DNA of 64,000 nucleotides, taken from the NCBI RefSeq assembly GCF_014646255.1, contig NZ_BMNC01000004.1, positions 1 through 64,000 on the forward strand, in the 5' to 3' direction. The translations under genes were made by a program, and so were the position numbers. The stretch comes from Lentzea pudingi. GTDB lineage: Bacteria > Actinomycetota > Actinomycetes > Mycobacteriales > Pseudonocardiaceae. How positions within the stretch are numbered: the stretch's first letter is position 1; the number at the start of each line of letters is the position of its first letter. Under the pieces are notes generated by a model. It was not told the origin of the DNA and made no database searches. It was given only the letters and a program-made list of their open reading frames with translations. This document shows, piece by piece, positions 52,276 through 62,235 of this stretch.

Positions 52276-54128
52276 GCGACATGATCAAGACGTTGCTGGT
52301 CGCCAACCGCGGCGAGATCGCCCGCCGGATCATCCGCACCTGCCAGGACCAGGGCATCCGGACCGTGGCGGTGTTCTCCGACCCGGACGCTGACGCGCCG
52401 CACGTGCGCGAGGCCGACTTCGCGGTCCGGCTGCCGGGTGCCTCGCCGTCCGAGACCTACCTGCGGGCCGATCTGCTGGTCGAGGCGGCGGTTCGTGCGG
52501 GAGCGGACGCCGTTCACCCCGGTTATGGATTTCTCAGTGAGAACGCGGAGTTCGCGCGCAAGGTCCAGGCCGCCGGACTCACGTGGGTCGGGCCGGAACC
52601 GGACTCGATCGAGGCGATGGGCTCCAAGGTCGCCGCCAAGAAGCGGATGGCGGCGGCGGGCGTGCCCACGTTGCCGGAACTGGACCCCGAGACCGTCACG
52701 TCGTTCCCCGTGCTGATCAAGGCGTCGGCCGGTGGTGGTGGCCGGGGCATGCGGATCGTGCGCGAGAAGGGCGAGTTCGCCGACGCGCTGGCGAGTGCGC
52801 GGCGCGAGGCCGAGTCGGCGTTCGGCGACCCCACGGTGTTCTGCGAGCCGTTGCTGGAGCACGCGCGGCACGTCGAGGTGCAGATCCTCGCCGACACGCA
52901 CGGCACGGTGTGGGCGCTGGGCGAACGCGAGTGCTCCATCCAGCGGCGGCACCAGAAGATCGTCGAGGAGTCGCCCAGCCCGGCGGTGACCGACGACGTC
53001 CGCCGGCGCTTGTTCGCGGCGGCGACGGCGGCGGCCGAGTCGATCGGGTACGTCGGCGCGGGCACGGTCGAGTTCATGCTGAAGGGCGAGGACTTCCACT
53101 TCCTGGAGGTCAACACGCGCCTGCAGGTCGAGCACCCCGTCACCGAGCTCGTGCACGGCGTGGACCTGGTCGAGTGGCAGCTGCGGATCGCCGAGGGTGC
53201 CAGGCTTCCCACTGAGGTGCCGGAACCGCGCGGGCACGCGATCGAGGTCCGGCTCTACGCCGAGGATCCCGCGCACGACTGGCGGCCGGCGAGCGGCACG
53301 CTGCACCGGTTCCACGTGCCCGGCGACGTCCGGCTGGACAGCGGTGTCGAGGACGGCTCCGTGGTCTCCGTGCACTACGACCCGATGCTGGCCAAGGTGA
53401 TCGCGTACGCGCCGACCCGCCGTGCCGCGGCCCGCAAGCTCGCGACGGCGTTGGAGAGCGCGCGGATCCACGGCCTGGTCACGAACCGGCAGCTGCTCGT
53501 GGACATCCTCGGCAGCGAGGCGTTCCTGAGCGGCGACACGCACACCGGGTTCCTGAGCGAGCACGACTTCACTCGAACCGTTGACCCGCAACCGTTTGCG
53601 CTCGCGGCGGCACTGGCGTCCGCCGCCACCCGCAGGATCGGGACGCTGCCGCTCGGCTGGCGCAACGTGCGGTCGCAGCAGCCGAAGGCGCGGTTCCTGT
53701 TCGGCGAGGAGCAGATCGAGGTCGAGTACGACCCGAGGCAGGCCACCGCCGACGTCGTGACGCTGGAGCTGGACGGCGTGCGGACCCCGTTCCACGTCGC
53801 CCGGTACGGCGATCTGGTCGAGGTCGACTCACCGCGCGGTTCGCTGACGCTGAAGGTCGTGCCGCGCTTCCCCGAGCCCGAGACGAAGCTCGCGCCGGGG
53901 GCGACCATCGCGCCGATGCCCGGGACCGTGGTCAGGGTGTCGGTCCAGCAGGGTGACCAGGTCGAGGCCGGCGCCGAACTGCTGGTGCTGGAAGCCATGA
54001 AGATGGAACACCGCGTGCTCGCGACCACCGCGGGCACCGTCACCGAACTCCTCGTCGAGCAGGCCCAGCAGGTCAACGCCGGCGATGTCCTGGCCGTAGT
54101 AGCCGAAATGAATGGAGATCGACCGTGA
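52272..54128 (+). CDS. Acyl-CoA carboxylase alpha subunit (biotin carboxylase + BCCP)
   Basis: 618 residues from GTG (ATG at 52281 also possible). Biotin carboxylase domain with LVANRGEIARRIIRT, GYGFLSENAEFA, SAGGGGRGMRIV, and EVNTRLQVEHPVTE; a linker; then a biotinyl domain with LEAMKMEHRV, biotinylated Lys near residue 577. It carboxylates biotin using ATP and bicarbonate and forms the holoenzyme with the preceding beta subunit. Confidence 0.95.
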   Translation: MSDMIKTLLVANRGEIARRIIRTCQDQGIRTVAVFSDPDADAPHVREADFAVRLPGASPSETYLRADLLVEAAVRAGADAVHPGYGFLSENAEFARKVQAAGLTWVGPEPDSIEAMGSKVAAKKRMAAAGVPTLPELDPETVTSFPVLIKASAGGGGRGMRIVREKGEFADALASARREAESAFGDPTVFCEPLLEHARHVEVQILADTHGTVWALGERECSIQRRHQKIVEESPSPAVTDDVRRRLFAAATAAAESIGYVGAGTVEFMLKGEDFHFLEVNTRLQVEHPVTELVHGVDLVEWQLRIAEGARLPTEVPEPRGHAIEVRLYAEDPAHDWRPASGTLHRFHVPGDVRLDSGVEDGSVVSVHYDPMLAKVIAYAPTRRAAARKLATALESARIHGLVTNRQLLVDILGSEAFLSGDTHTGFLSEHDFTRTVDPQPFALAAALASAATRRIGTLPLGWRNVRSQQPKARFLFGEEQIEVEYDPRQATADVVTLELDGVRTPFHVARYGDLVEVDSPRGSLTLKVVPRFPEPETKLAPGATIAPMPGTVVRVSVQQGDQVEAGAELLVLEAMKMEHRVLATTAGTVTELLVEQAQQVNAGDVLAVVAEMNGDRP

Positions 54129-55264
54129 GCTTCGTCGAGTCCGAAGAGCGGATCGCGCTGCGCAAGGCGGTCTCCGAGTTCGGTGCCGAGTACGGGCACG
54201 ACTACTTCACGGCCAAGGCCAGGGCGGGGGAGAAGACCACCGAGCTGTGGGAGGAGGCCGGCAAGCTCGGGTACCTCGGTGTGGCCGTGCCGGAGGAGTA
54301 CGGCGGCGGTGGCGGTGGCATCGGCGACCTCGCGGCGGTGTGCGAGGAGCTGGCGGCGGCGGGATGTCCGTTGCTGCTCATGGTGGTGTCGCCCGCGATC
54401 TGCGCGACGGTGATCGCCCGGTTCGGCACCGAGGAGCAGAAGTCGAAGTGGCTGCCCGGTTTCGCGGACGGCACGCTGAAGATGGCGTTCGCGATCACCG
54501 AACCGGACGCGGGATCCAACTCGCACAAGCTCCGGACCAGCGTGCGGCGCGACGGCGACGAGTGGGTGCTGAAGGGCGGCAAGACCTACATCTCCGGCAT
54601 CGACGAGGTCGACGCCGTGCTCGTGGTCGCGATCCTGGAGACCGGGCCCGTGCTCGTCGTCGTCCCGACGAACGCCGAGGGCTTCACCTGGCAAGAGATC
54701 GACATGGACCTGTTCATGCCGGAGAAGCAGTTCACGCTGTTCTTCGACGACGTCCGGCTGCCGTCCGACGCCGTCGTCGGCTCGCCGGACCAGGGACTGC
54801 TGCAGGTCTTCGCCGGGCTCAACCCCGAACGGATCATGGGCGCGAGCATGGGGACCGGGTCGGCGCGGCTCGCGATCGGCAAGGCCGTGAAGTACGCGAA
54901 GGAGCGCGCGGTCTGGGACACCCCGATCGGTGCCCACCAGGGGCTCGCGCACCCGCTCGCGAAGATCCACGTCGAGGTCGAGCTCGCCCGGCTGATGACG
55001 CAGAAGGCCGCCGCGCTCTACGACTCCGGCCGCGACAAGGAGGCGGGAGAGGCCGCGAACATGGCCAAGTACGCGGCGGGCGAGGCCATCGCCGCGGCCG
55101 TCGACCAGGCGATCCAGATCCACGGAGGCAACGGCCTGAGCCGCGAGTACGGTCTCGCGTCGATGCTCGCGTCGTCGCGCCTGTCCCGCATCGCGCCGGT
55201 GTCGCGCGAGATGGTGCTCAACTTCGTCGCGCAAAACTCGCTGAAGTTGCCGCGCAGCTACTGA
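54125..55264 (+). CDS. Acyl-CoA dehydrogenase
   Basis: 379 residues from GTG, GTGA overlap. FAITEPDAGSNSHKLRTS and LKGGKTYISGIDEVDAVLVV are family signatures; the C-terminal QIHGGNGLSREYGL. It has a different subgroup look from the first dehydrogenase (LMVVSPAICATVI), suggesting two sequential oxidation steps. Last gene of the operon. Confidence 0.93.
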   Translation: MSFVESEERIALRKAVSEFGAEYGHDYFTAKARAGEKTTELWEEAGKLGYLGVAVPEEYGGGGGGIGDLAAVCEELAAAGCPLLLMVVSPAICATVIARFGTEEQKSKWLPGFADGTLKMAFAITEPDAGSNSHKLRTSVRRDGDEWVLKGGKTYISGIDEVDAVLVVAILETGPVLVVVPTNAEGFTWQEIDMDLFMPEKQFTLFFDDVRLPSDAVVGSPDQGLLQVFAGLNPERIMGASMGTGSARLAIGKAVKYAKERAVWDTPIGAHQGLAHPLAKIHVEVELARLMTQKAAALYDSGRDKEAGEAANMAKYAAGEAIAAAVDQAIQIHGGNGLSREYGLASMLASSRLSRIAPVSREMVLNFVAQNSLKLPRSY

Positions 55265-55277
55265 CACACTGCGGGGC

Positions 55278-56081
55278 ATGGGGACTTTCACGAACTCGGA
55301 CGGGCTCGGTCTCGCCTACCACGGCGAGGCCGAGAACCCCTTGATCTGCCTGGCCGGTGGGCCGATGCAGGACTCGTCGTACCTGGGCGGGCTGCCACTT
55401 CCCGACGTGATCAGGCTGGACCTGCGCGGTACGGGCGACTCGGACGAGGCGACCGCCTACGGCGTCGACGACCAGGTGGGCGACGTCGACGCGCTGCGCC
55501 GGCACCTCGGGCTCGACCGGATCCGGCTGCTCGGCCACTCCGCGGGAGGCACGCTCGCGGTCCTCTACGCCACGCGCCACCCGGAACGGGTCGAGGAACT
55601 CGTGCTCGTCGCGCCCAGCCCGTTCGTGGTCGGCATCGACGTCAGCGACGACGACCGCCGCGAGATCGCCCTGCGACGCGGTGGGGAACCCTGGTACGCC
55701 GAGGCGATCCAGGGCTTCGAGGAGATGTGGGCGGGCCGGGTGACGCCCGAGGCGTTCGCGAAGATCACGCCGTTCTTCCACGGCCGCTGGGACGACGCCG
55801 CGCGTGCGGTGGACGCCCACCCGCGCCACCCCAAGGCCGCCATGGAGTACTACAAGGACGCCAGGTTCGATCCCGCGAAGGTGCGCGAGAAGGTCCAGAA
55901 GCTCGACGTGCCGGCACTTCTGGTCACCGGCGAGCTGGACGTGTCGCTGCCGCCGGTCCGCGCGCGGGAGTACGCGGACCTGTTCCCGCGCGCGACGCTG
56001 GTCGTGCAGCCCGGCGCCGGTCACTTCCCCTGGGTCGACGACCCCGGGGCGTTCGCGGCGACCGTCCAGCGCATGCCGTAG
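55278..56081 (+). CDS. Alpha/beta hydrolase (proline iminopeptidase-like)
   Basis: 267 residues. LDLRGTGDSDEATAYGVDDQ, nucleophile GHSAGGT (about residues 92-98), an acid in LLVTGELDVSLPP, and a His in PGAGHFPWVDDP. Often labelled aminopeptidase-like in actinobacteria. Thirteen bp after the operon end, it may be co-transcribed. Its last 61 nt are antisense to the HTH gene end. Confidence 0.9.
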   Translation: MGTFTNSDGLGLAYHGEAENPLICLAGGPMQDSSYLGGLPLPDVIRLDLRGTGDSDEATAYGVDDQVGDVDALRRHLGLDRIRLLGHSAGGTLAVLYATRHPERVEELVLVAPSPFVVGIDVSDDDRREIALRRGGEPWYAEAIQGFEEMWAGRVTPEAFAKITPFFHGRWDDAARAVDAHPRHPKAAMEYYKDARFDPAKVREKVQKLDVPALLVTGELDVSLPPVRAREYADLFPRATLVVQPGAGHFPWVDDPGAFAATVQRMP

Positions 56082-56920
56082 AGGCCCGGACCGAAGTCGA
56101 GCGCGGCGGCGTGCGCGTAACCACCCTCGTCCACCGGGGCCGCTCGCGCGCCGCCGGGCATTTCCGCGCCGGCCGGGCCGGACGAGAACTGTTCACAGGA
56201 CTCCGGTGAGCCCTGGAATTTGACCTCCAGCACGTAGTCGTGCACGCGGTCGCCGAAACGCCGGAAATGCGTGTGCTCGACCGTCGGGTGTGGATAGATC
56301 AATTCGTACTCGATCGCGATCGTCTCGCCGGAGGAGATCGGTTCGTCGAACAGGATCTCCGCGACCAGAACGCCGTTCGTGCGTTCACGCGCGATCCGGC
56401 CGACCCGGCAGGAACGGACCGCGGTGAGCGCGGGCTGCGCGGAACCCGTTTCCTGACACAGGATCCAGCGGTCCACATTGGCGGTGTTCGCCCGCATGAC
56501 CTGGCGTGAGCGGACGCCGCGCACACCGCCGCAGGGCGCGACGTCGACCCGGTCGTGCTGGGCGGTCATCACCAGCCCGGACCCGTTCCACGGTGTCCGC
56601 GCCGGCTGCTCCCGCCTGCGGGAACGGCCGCGCGGCCTGGGCGGGCCGAGCAGGCGGCTCAACGCGGCCGCGGGAAGTCCGAGCACGTCCTCGAGGTGTG
56701 CCAGGGCCATCATCGACTCCGGCCGCTCGGGTCTGCGGCGACCCGACTGCCAGTAGCTCAGCGCCGTCACGCTGATCGGCGCTCCCCGCACCTTCAGGCG
56801 GTGCTGCAGCCGTTCGAGACTGAGTCCCCGCACCTGGATCGCGACGCGCAACGCGTCCGCGAACGGGCCCGTGACGAGAAGGTCGGCGAGCTCCTCGCGC
56901 GGTGGGTAAATCGTGAGCAT
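56021..56920 (-). CDS. XRE-like HTH protein with C-terminal beta-rich domain
   Basis: 299 residues. An HTH (about residues 20-75; GLSLERLQHRLKVRGAPISV, TALSYWQSGRRRPERP) is followed by an Arg-rich linker and a domain rich in beta strands (DRWILCQETGSAQPALTAV, RRFGDRVHDYVLEVKFQG). Pattern common in Pseudonocardiales, role unknown. GGAGGAGTGG precedes the ATG. Divergent from the first subtilase. Confidence 0.8.
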   Translation of the reverse strand: MLTIYPPREELADLLVTGPFADALRVAIQVRGLSLERLQHRLKVRGAPISVTALSYWQSGRRRPERPESMMALAHLEDVLGLPAAALSRLLGPPRPRGRSRRREQPARTPWNGSGLVMTAQHDRVDVAPCGGVRGVRSRQVMRANTANVDRWILCQETGSAQPALTAVRSCRVGRIARERTNGVLVAEILFDEPISSGETIAIEYELIYPHPTVEHTHFRRFGDRVHDYVLEVKFQGSPESCEQFSSGPAGAEMPGGARAAPVDEGGYAHAAALDFGPGLYGMRWTVAANAPGSSTQGK

Positions 56921-57102
56921 CCACTCCTCCGTTTCACGGAGTCAAGCTGGGAAGGCTATCGGCAGCAAAGGGAGCGCGGTACAGCCGATCGGCGGTTTTG
57001 TCCGGGTTCGAAACTCGGCAGGTTCAGATCTCGGGACTATTACGCCGCCAATACCCCCGTTCGAGGTTCCTGCAGCATCCCTGCGACGAACAGGACCGCA
57101 CA

Positions 57103-58253
<1,151 letters not shown>

Positions 58254-58268
58254 CACCCCTGAGATGTG

Positions 58269-58301
58269 CGGCCCCGGTTCCCTGCGGACCGGGGCCGTTT
58301 T
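58269..58301 (+). terminator. Rho-independent terminator after first subtilase
   Basis: CGGCCCCGGT (58269-58278) and ACCGGGGCCG (58288-58297) form a perfect 10-bp stem with a 9-nt loop, followed by TTTT. Confidence 0.85.
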
Positions 58302-58327
58302 CCCTGCACACGAAAGGAAACCTGCCC

Positions 58328-59401
58328 GTGAGAGCCCTGCTGGCAGTCGCCGCCCTGGGTGCGGCGGTCGTGGTCGCCCCGGCGTCCGCGGCCACGTCGT
58401 CGTACATCGTCGTGTTGCGTGAGGGGGCTGTGTCCTCGTTCAGCGGCACGGTCGAGCACACGTACTCGAGTGTTTTCAACGGGTTCAGCGCTCGGTTGAC
58501 CTCGGCCCAGGTCCGCGCCCTGAAAGCCGATCCGAACGTGTCCTCTGTGGAGCGTGACGGGATCGTGCACGCCAACTCCGTCCAGCTCAACCCGCCGTGG
58601 GGCCTGGACCGGATCGACCAGCGCGCGTTGCCGCTCGACCAGCGCTACGAGTACACGACCACCGGCCGTGGCGTGAACATCTACGTGATCGACACCGGGC
58701 TGCGCGTGACGCACGCGGACTTCGGTGGCCGGGCGCGCAACGGCTGGGACACCGTCGACAACGACGCGATCGCGCAGGACGACAACGGCCACGGCACGCA
58801 CGTCGCCGGCATCGCCGCGGGTGCGAAGCACGGCGTGGCCAAGCAGGCGACGGTGTGGGGCGTGCGCGTGCTGAACGGGTCGGGTTCCGGCACGATCTCC
58901 GGGGTCATCGCCGGTGTGGACTGGGTGACGCGCAACGCCGTGAAGCCCGCGGTCGCGAACATGTCGTTGGGAGGCGGTGCTTCCGCGGCACTGGACACGG
59001 CCGTGAAGAAGTCGATCGACTCCGGTGTCTCGTACGCGGTCGCGGCGGGCGGCAGCAACACCGACCCGGGAAACTCGTCGCCACAACGGGTTTCGCAGGC
59101 GATCTGCGTGGGTGCGTTGACGCAGAACGACACCAAGGCCTCGTCGTCGAACTTCGGGCCGCTCGTGGACATCTGGGCGCCGGGCGTGAGCATCCCCTCC
59201 GCCTGGAACACTTCGGACTCGGCGACCAACACGCTGAGCGGAACCTCAATGGCCGCACCACATGCGGCCGGTGTCGCGGCACGGTTCCTGGAGCGCAACC
59301 GCGCGGCCACGCCCGCGCAGGTCGAGCGCGCGCTGGTTACCACGGGCACTCCGGGGACGCCACCCGTCACTCGTATCCTCTACTGGCCGCCTTCCCTGTG
59401 A
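58328..59401 (+). CDS. Secreted S8 family serine peptidase (second of three)
   Basis: 357 residues from GTG. Signal peptide to about residue 22, short I9-like propeptide, then subtilase domain: D122 ([11 protein letters not shown]), H155 (NGHGTHVAG), S307 ([12 protein letters not shown]). The oxyanion-hole Asn expected in AAGN is Gly here (VAAGGSN, about residue 241), unlike its paralogues, so activity may be reduced or altered. Proteinase K-like branch. Confidence 0.92.
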   Translation: MRALLAVAALGAAVVVAPASAATSSYIVVLREGAVSSFSGTVEHTYSSVFNGFSARLTSAQVRALKADPNVSSVERDGIVHANSVQLNPPWGLDRIDQRALPLDQRYEYTTTGRGVNIYVIDTGLRVTHADFGGRARNGWDTVDNDAIAQDDNGHGTHVAGIAAGAKHGVAKQATVWGVRVLNGSGSGTISGVIAGVDWVTRNAVKPAVANMSLGGGASAALDTAVKKSIDSGVSYAVAAGGSNTDPGNSSPQRVSQAICVGALTQNDTKASSSNFGPLVDIWAPGVSIPSAWNTSDSATNTLSGTSMAAPHAAGVAARFLERNRAATPAQVERALVTTGTPGTPPVTRILYWPPSL

Positions 59402-59519
59402 AAGGTGAATTGTCCGGCAATGCAAGTGCGTCCTAAAACGTAAGACACCCTTGGCAGGAACCGGATCTCTCCATAACGTCGAAAGCGCTTCGTTCCCCTG
59501 CAAAGAACGGAAAGCAATC

Positions 59520-60689
59520 ATGACGCGAAAGATCCGGTTCCTGGCCGGTGCCGGCGCGGCGACTCTCGCCATGTCGGTTCTGATGGTTCCCAGCGCCTCC
59601 GCCGCCGAGGGCGAGGTGCTGTCGCTCGACGCACCCGAGAAGATCTCCGGCAGCTTCATCGTGAAGCTCAAGGAGGGCAAGGCGAACGGGCATGCCCTCG
59701 CTTCCCGTTTCGGCGGCACCGTCGAGCGCGAGTACAAGACCTTCGGCGGCTTCAACGTGAAGCTGACCGAGAAGCAGGCCAAGCGCCTGGCCGCCGACCC
59801 GTCGGTGGAGTTCGTGGAGGCCGACCAGGTCGTCCACACGCAGGCGACGCAGACGAACCCGCCGTCGTGGGGTCTCGACCGCATCGACCAGCGCAACCTG
59901 CCGCTGAACCAGTCCTACAGCTACACCTCGACCGGTACCGGCGTGACGGCGTACGTCATCGACACCGGTGTCCGCATCAGCCACTCGACGTTCGGGGGCC
60001 GCGCCTCGAACGGCCGTGACTTCGTGGACAACGACGCCGTCGCGCAGGACGGCAACGGCCACGGCACGCACGTCGCCGGCACCATCGCGGGCTCGCAGTA
60101 CGGCGTCGCGAAGGCCGCTCGCATCGTCGCCGTCCGCGTGCTCGACAACGCGGGCTCCGGCACCCTCGCGGGCGTCGCGGCCGGCATCGACTGGGTGGGC
60201 GCCAACGCCGTCAAGCCCGCCGTCGCGAACCTCTCCCTCGGTGGTGGCGCCAACGCCACCCTCGACACCGCCGTGCGCAACGCCGTCGCCAAGGGCGTGA
60301 CCTTCGCGGTCGCGGCCGGCAACTCCAACGCCAACGCGTCCGGCTTCTCGCCGGCCCGCGTGACCGAGGCGATCACGGTCGGTTCCACCGACCGCAACGA
60401 CGCCCGCTCGTCGTTCTCGAACTTCGGCGCGGTGCTCGACATCTTCGCCCCCGGCCGCGACATCACGTCGTCCTGGCACACCTCCGACAGCGCCACCAGC
60501 ACCATCTCGGGCACGTCGATGGCCACCCCGCACGTCGCGGGTGCCGCCGCCCGCTACCTCTCGACGAACCGCGCGGCGACGCCGGCCCAGGTCGCCTCGT
60601 ACCTGGTCGGGCAGTCGACGCCGTCGAAGGTGACGAACCCGGGCACCGGTTCGCCGAACCGCCTGCTCTACCTCGCGCCCACCGCGTGA
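59520..60689 (+). CDS. Secreted S8 family serine peptidase (third of three)
   Basis: 389 residues. Signal peptide ending near PSASA (residues 24-28), I9 propeptide (ISGSFIVKLKEG to VEFVEADQVV), catalytic domain with D148, H181, S333 and oxyanion Asn N268 (AAGNSN). Proteinase K-like; probably an extracellular nutritional protease. The ATG at 59520 gives a proper signal sequence. Intact member of the array, followed by a strong terminator. Confidence 0.94.
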   Translation: MTRKIRFLAGAGAATLAMSVLMVPSASAAEGEVLSLDAPEKISGSFIVKLKEGKANGHALASRFGGTVEREYKTFGGFNVKLTEKQAKRLAADPSVEFVEADQVVHTQATQTNPPSWGLDRIDQRNLPLNQSYSYTSTGTGVTAYVIDTGVRISHSTFGGRASNGRDFVDNDAVAQDGNGHGTHVAGTIAGSQYGVAKAARIVAVRVLDNAGSGTLAGVAAGIDWVGANAVKPAVANLSLGGGANATLDTAVRNAVAKGVTFAVAAGNSNANASGFSPARVTEAITVGSTDRNDARSSFSNFGAVLDIFAPGRDITSSWHTSDSATSTISGTSMATPHVAGAAARYLSTNRAATPAQVASYLVGQSTPSKVTNPGTGSPNRLLYLAPTA

Positions 60690-60706
60690 GCTAGCCCTGT
60701 GTGAGA

Positions 60707-60736
60707 AGGCCGCGACCTCCCCGGTCGCGGCCTTTT
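60707..60736 (+). terminator. Rho-independent terminator after third subtilase
   Basis: AAGGCCGCGACC (60707-60718) and GGTCGCGGCCTT (60723-60734) make a perfect 12-bp stem with a 4-nt loop and a short T-run. Confidence 0.88.
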
Positions 60737-60751
60737 CCTATTGTTGGGTCC

Positions 60752-61783
60752 ATGGTGGAGGCTCTGAGGAAGATCGACTGGTACCGGTTGCGCGGTCACA
60801 ACGGGTACGCCGACGAGCTTCCCCGGTTGCTGAAGCAGGCCAGGACGTCCGTCGAGCCGCACGAGGAGCTGGTGGGCGTCCTCACCGGCGAGGAGTCGGA
60901 GGTCAGCGAGGCGACCGCGGCGGCGTGGCCGTTCCTGCTGGAGCTGGTCGCCCACGACAACACCCCCAGCCGGGAGTGGCTGCTCGAGAACCTCTGCGGG
61001 GCGATCGCGGTCGCCGGGGGCAGCGGTGCGGACGGTGTCCACCCGAGCTGGCCGCCCGCGTTCGAGGCCTCGAAACCCGCCCTGCTCGCCCTGCTCGACC
61101 ACAGCTCCGCGGGGGTGCGGCGGGGCGTGCTGTTCGTGCTCGGGAAGGGGCGTGGGGACAGTGCGCTCGTGCTGCCCGCCCTGACGCGGCGGTGGGACGA
61201 GGAGACGGATCCGGCCACGCGGTTGTGCCTCGTGCTCGTCGTCACGGAGTTCGCCGGGCGGGGCGACGAGGCCGCGGTCTCGTGGTTGCGGGAGCTGGAC
61301 GTGCCGGACGGCGAACCCCTGGCGCGGCTGCTCGTGTCCGCGGCGACCCGGCCGGACGCCGACGTCATCCTGCGCGGGCTGACCGGGGACCTGGAGCTGT
61401 TCCTCGCCACCGGGTCGTTCGAGATGGGCTACGACGAGGTGCTGGAGCACGTGCTCTGGCTGGTGGGGCCCAAGGACTTCGAGGGCATGGACCTCGTGCT
61501 GGCGCTGGTGGACGTGCTGCCCTGGCGGACCGAGGCACTCGACTACCTGCGCAGGCTCTTCGAACGGGACACGACGGACGTGGGTCTGGTCGTGCCGTTC
61601 GTGCCGGTGTGGGCGGCCGATCCGGACGTGCGGCTGCGGGCGTTCGCGGTGTGGCTGGTCGGTGTCGCGCGGGCCAGGGAGTACACGGACCTCGTCGCCG
61701 CGGCGGTGCACGACCACGCCGTGACCTCGCTGGGGCAACGGGTCTCGGCGCTGGCCGAGTCGGTGCTGCTGGAGTTGCGATGA
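60752..61783 (+). CDS. HEAT-repeat-like protein
   Basis: 343 residues, rich in short paired helices with repeated hydrophobic patterns (WPFLLELVAHDNTPSREWLL, ALLALLDHSSAGVRRGVLFVL, VVPFVPVWAADPDVRLRAFA), consistent with HEAT or Armadillo repeats that bind other macromolecules. No enzymatic motif. ATGA overlap with the next gene. Role unknown. Confidence 0.78.
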   Translation: MVEALRKIDWYRLRGHNGYADELPRLLKQARTSVEPHEELVGVLTGEESEVSEATAAAWPFLLELVAHDNTPSREWLLENLCGAIAVAGGSGADGVHPSWPPAFEASKPALLALLDHSSAGVRRGVLFVLGKGRGDSALVLPALTRRWDEETDPATRLCLVLVVTEFAGRGDEAAVSWLRELDVPDGEPLARLLVSAATRPDADVILRGLTGDLELFLATGSFEMGYDEVLEHVLWLVGPKDFEGMDLVLALVDVLPWRTEALDYLRRLFERDTTDVGLVVPFVPVWAADPDVRLRAFAVWLVGVARAREYTDLVAAAVHDHAVTSLGQRVSALAESVLLELR

Positions 61784-62136
61784 TCCTGGACGGACTGGAC
61801 GACGTCGCGTGGCAGCTGGTCGACCACGCGTACGGGCCCGCGCTGGACACCCCGGGTCACCTCAGGGCGTTGCTGTCCGAGGACCCCGAGGTGGTCGCGC
61901 GGGCCATCAGGGACCTCGACGAGACGATCTACGAGGAGGGTGGCTTCGTGTGCCCCGCGGCCACGGCCGTGCTGCCGTTCGTCGTCGAGGTGCTGCCGGT
62001 GCTGCGGGCGGACCACCGCGCCGCGCTGGTGGACCTGGTGGGGCGGATCGCGTTCTACGGCGACGCCGAGCAGGTCGACCGCGGCTGGCACGCGGCCTGG
62101 GAGCGGGCGAAACCCGTGCTGGAGCGCTACCTCTGA
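61780..62136 (+). CDS. Small HEAT-like partner protein
   Basis: 118 residues. LRALLSEDPEVVARAIRDLD and VLPFVVEVLPVLRADHRAAL resemble two to three HEAT-type units like those in the upstream gene. It starts inside the upstream stop (ATGA), so the two are co-translated and may form a complex. Function unknown. Confidence 0.75.
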   Translation: MILDGLDDVAWQLVDHAYGPALDTPGHLRALLSEDPEVVARAIRDLDETIYEEGGFVCPAATAVLPFVVEVLPVLRADHRAALVDLVGRIAFYGDAEQVDRGWHAAWERAKPVLERYL

Positions 62137-62178
62137 AGATCGGCTCCGCCCACGAAAAGCCCTGCGTGAAAATCTGTC

Positions 62179-62232
62179 GGTGGCTCCGGCTAGCCTTGAC
62201 GGCAAAGCTGACTTCGTCTACAAGGAGCCACC
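62179..62232 (+). promoter_or_regulatory. Inverted repeat that can pair with the aspS ribosome site
   Basis: GGTGGCTCC (62179-62187) and GGAGCCACC (62224-62232) are perfect 9-bp complements; the second covers the AAGGAG at 62222-62227. If transcription starts upstream, the ribosome site could be sequestered. A possible -10 TAGCCT (62191-62196) would start RNA beyond the first arm, in which case the repeat is at DNA level or chance. Confidence 0.35.
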
Positions 62233-62235
62233 ACC

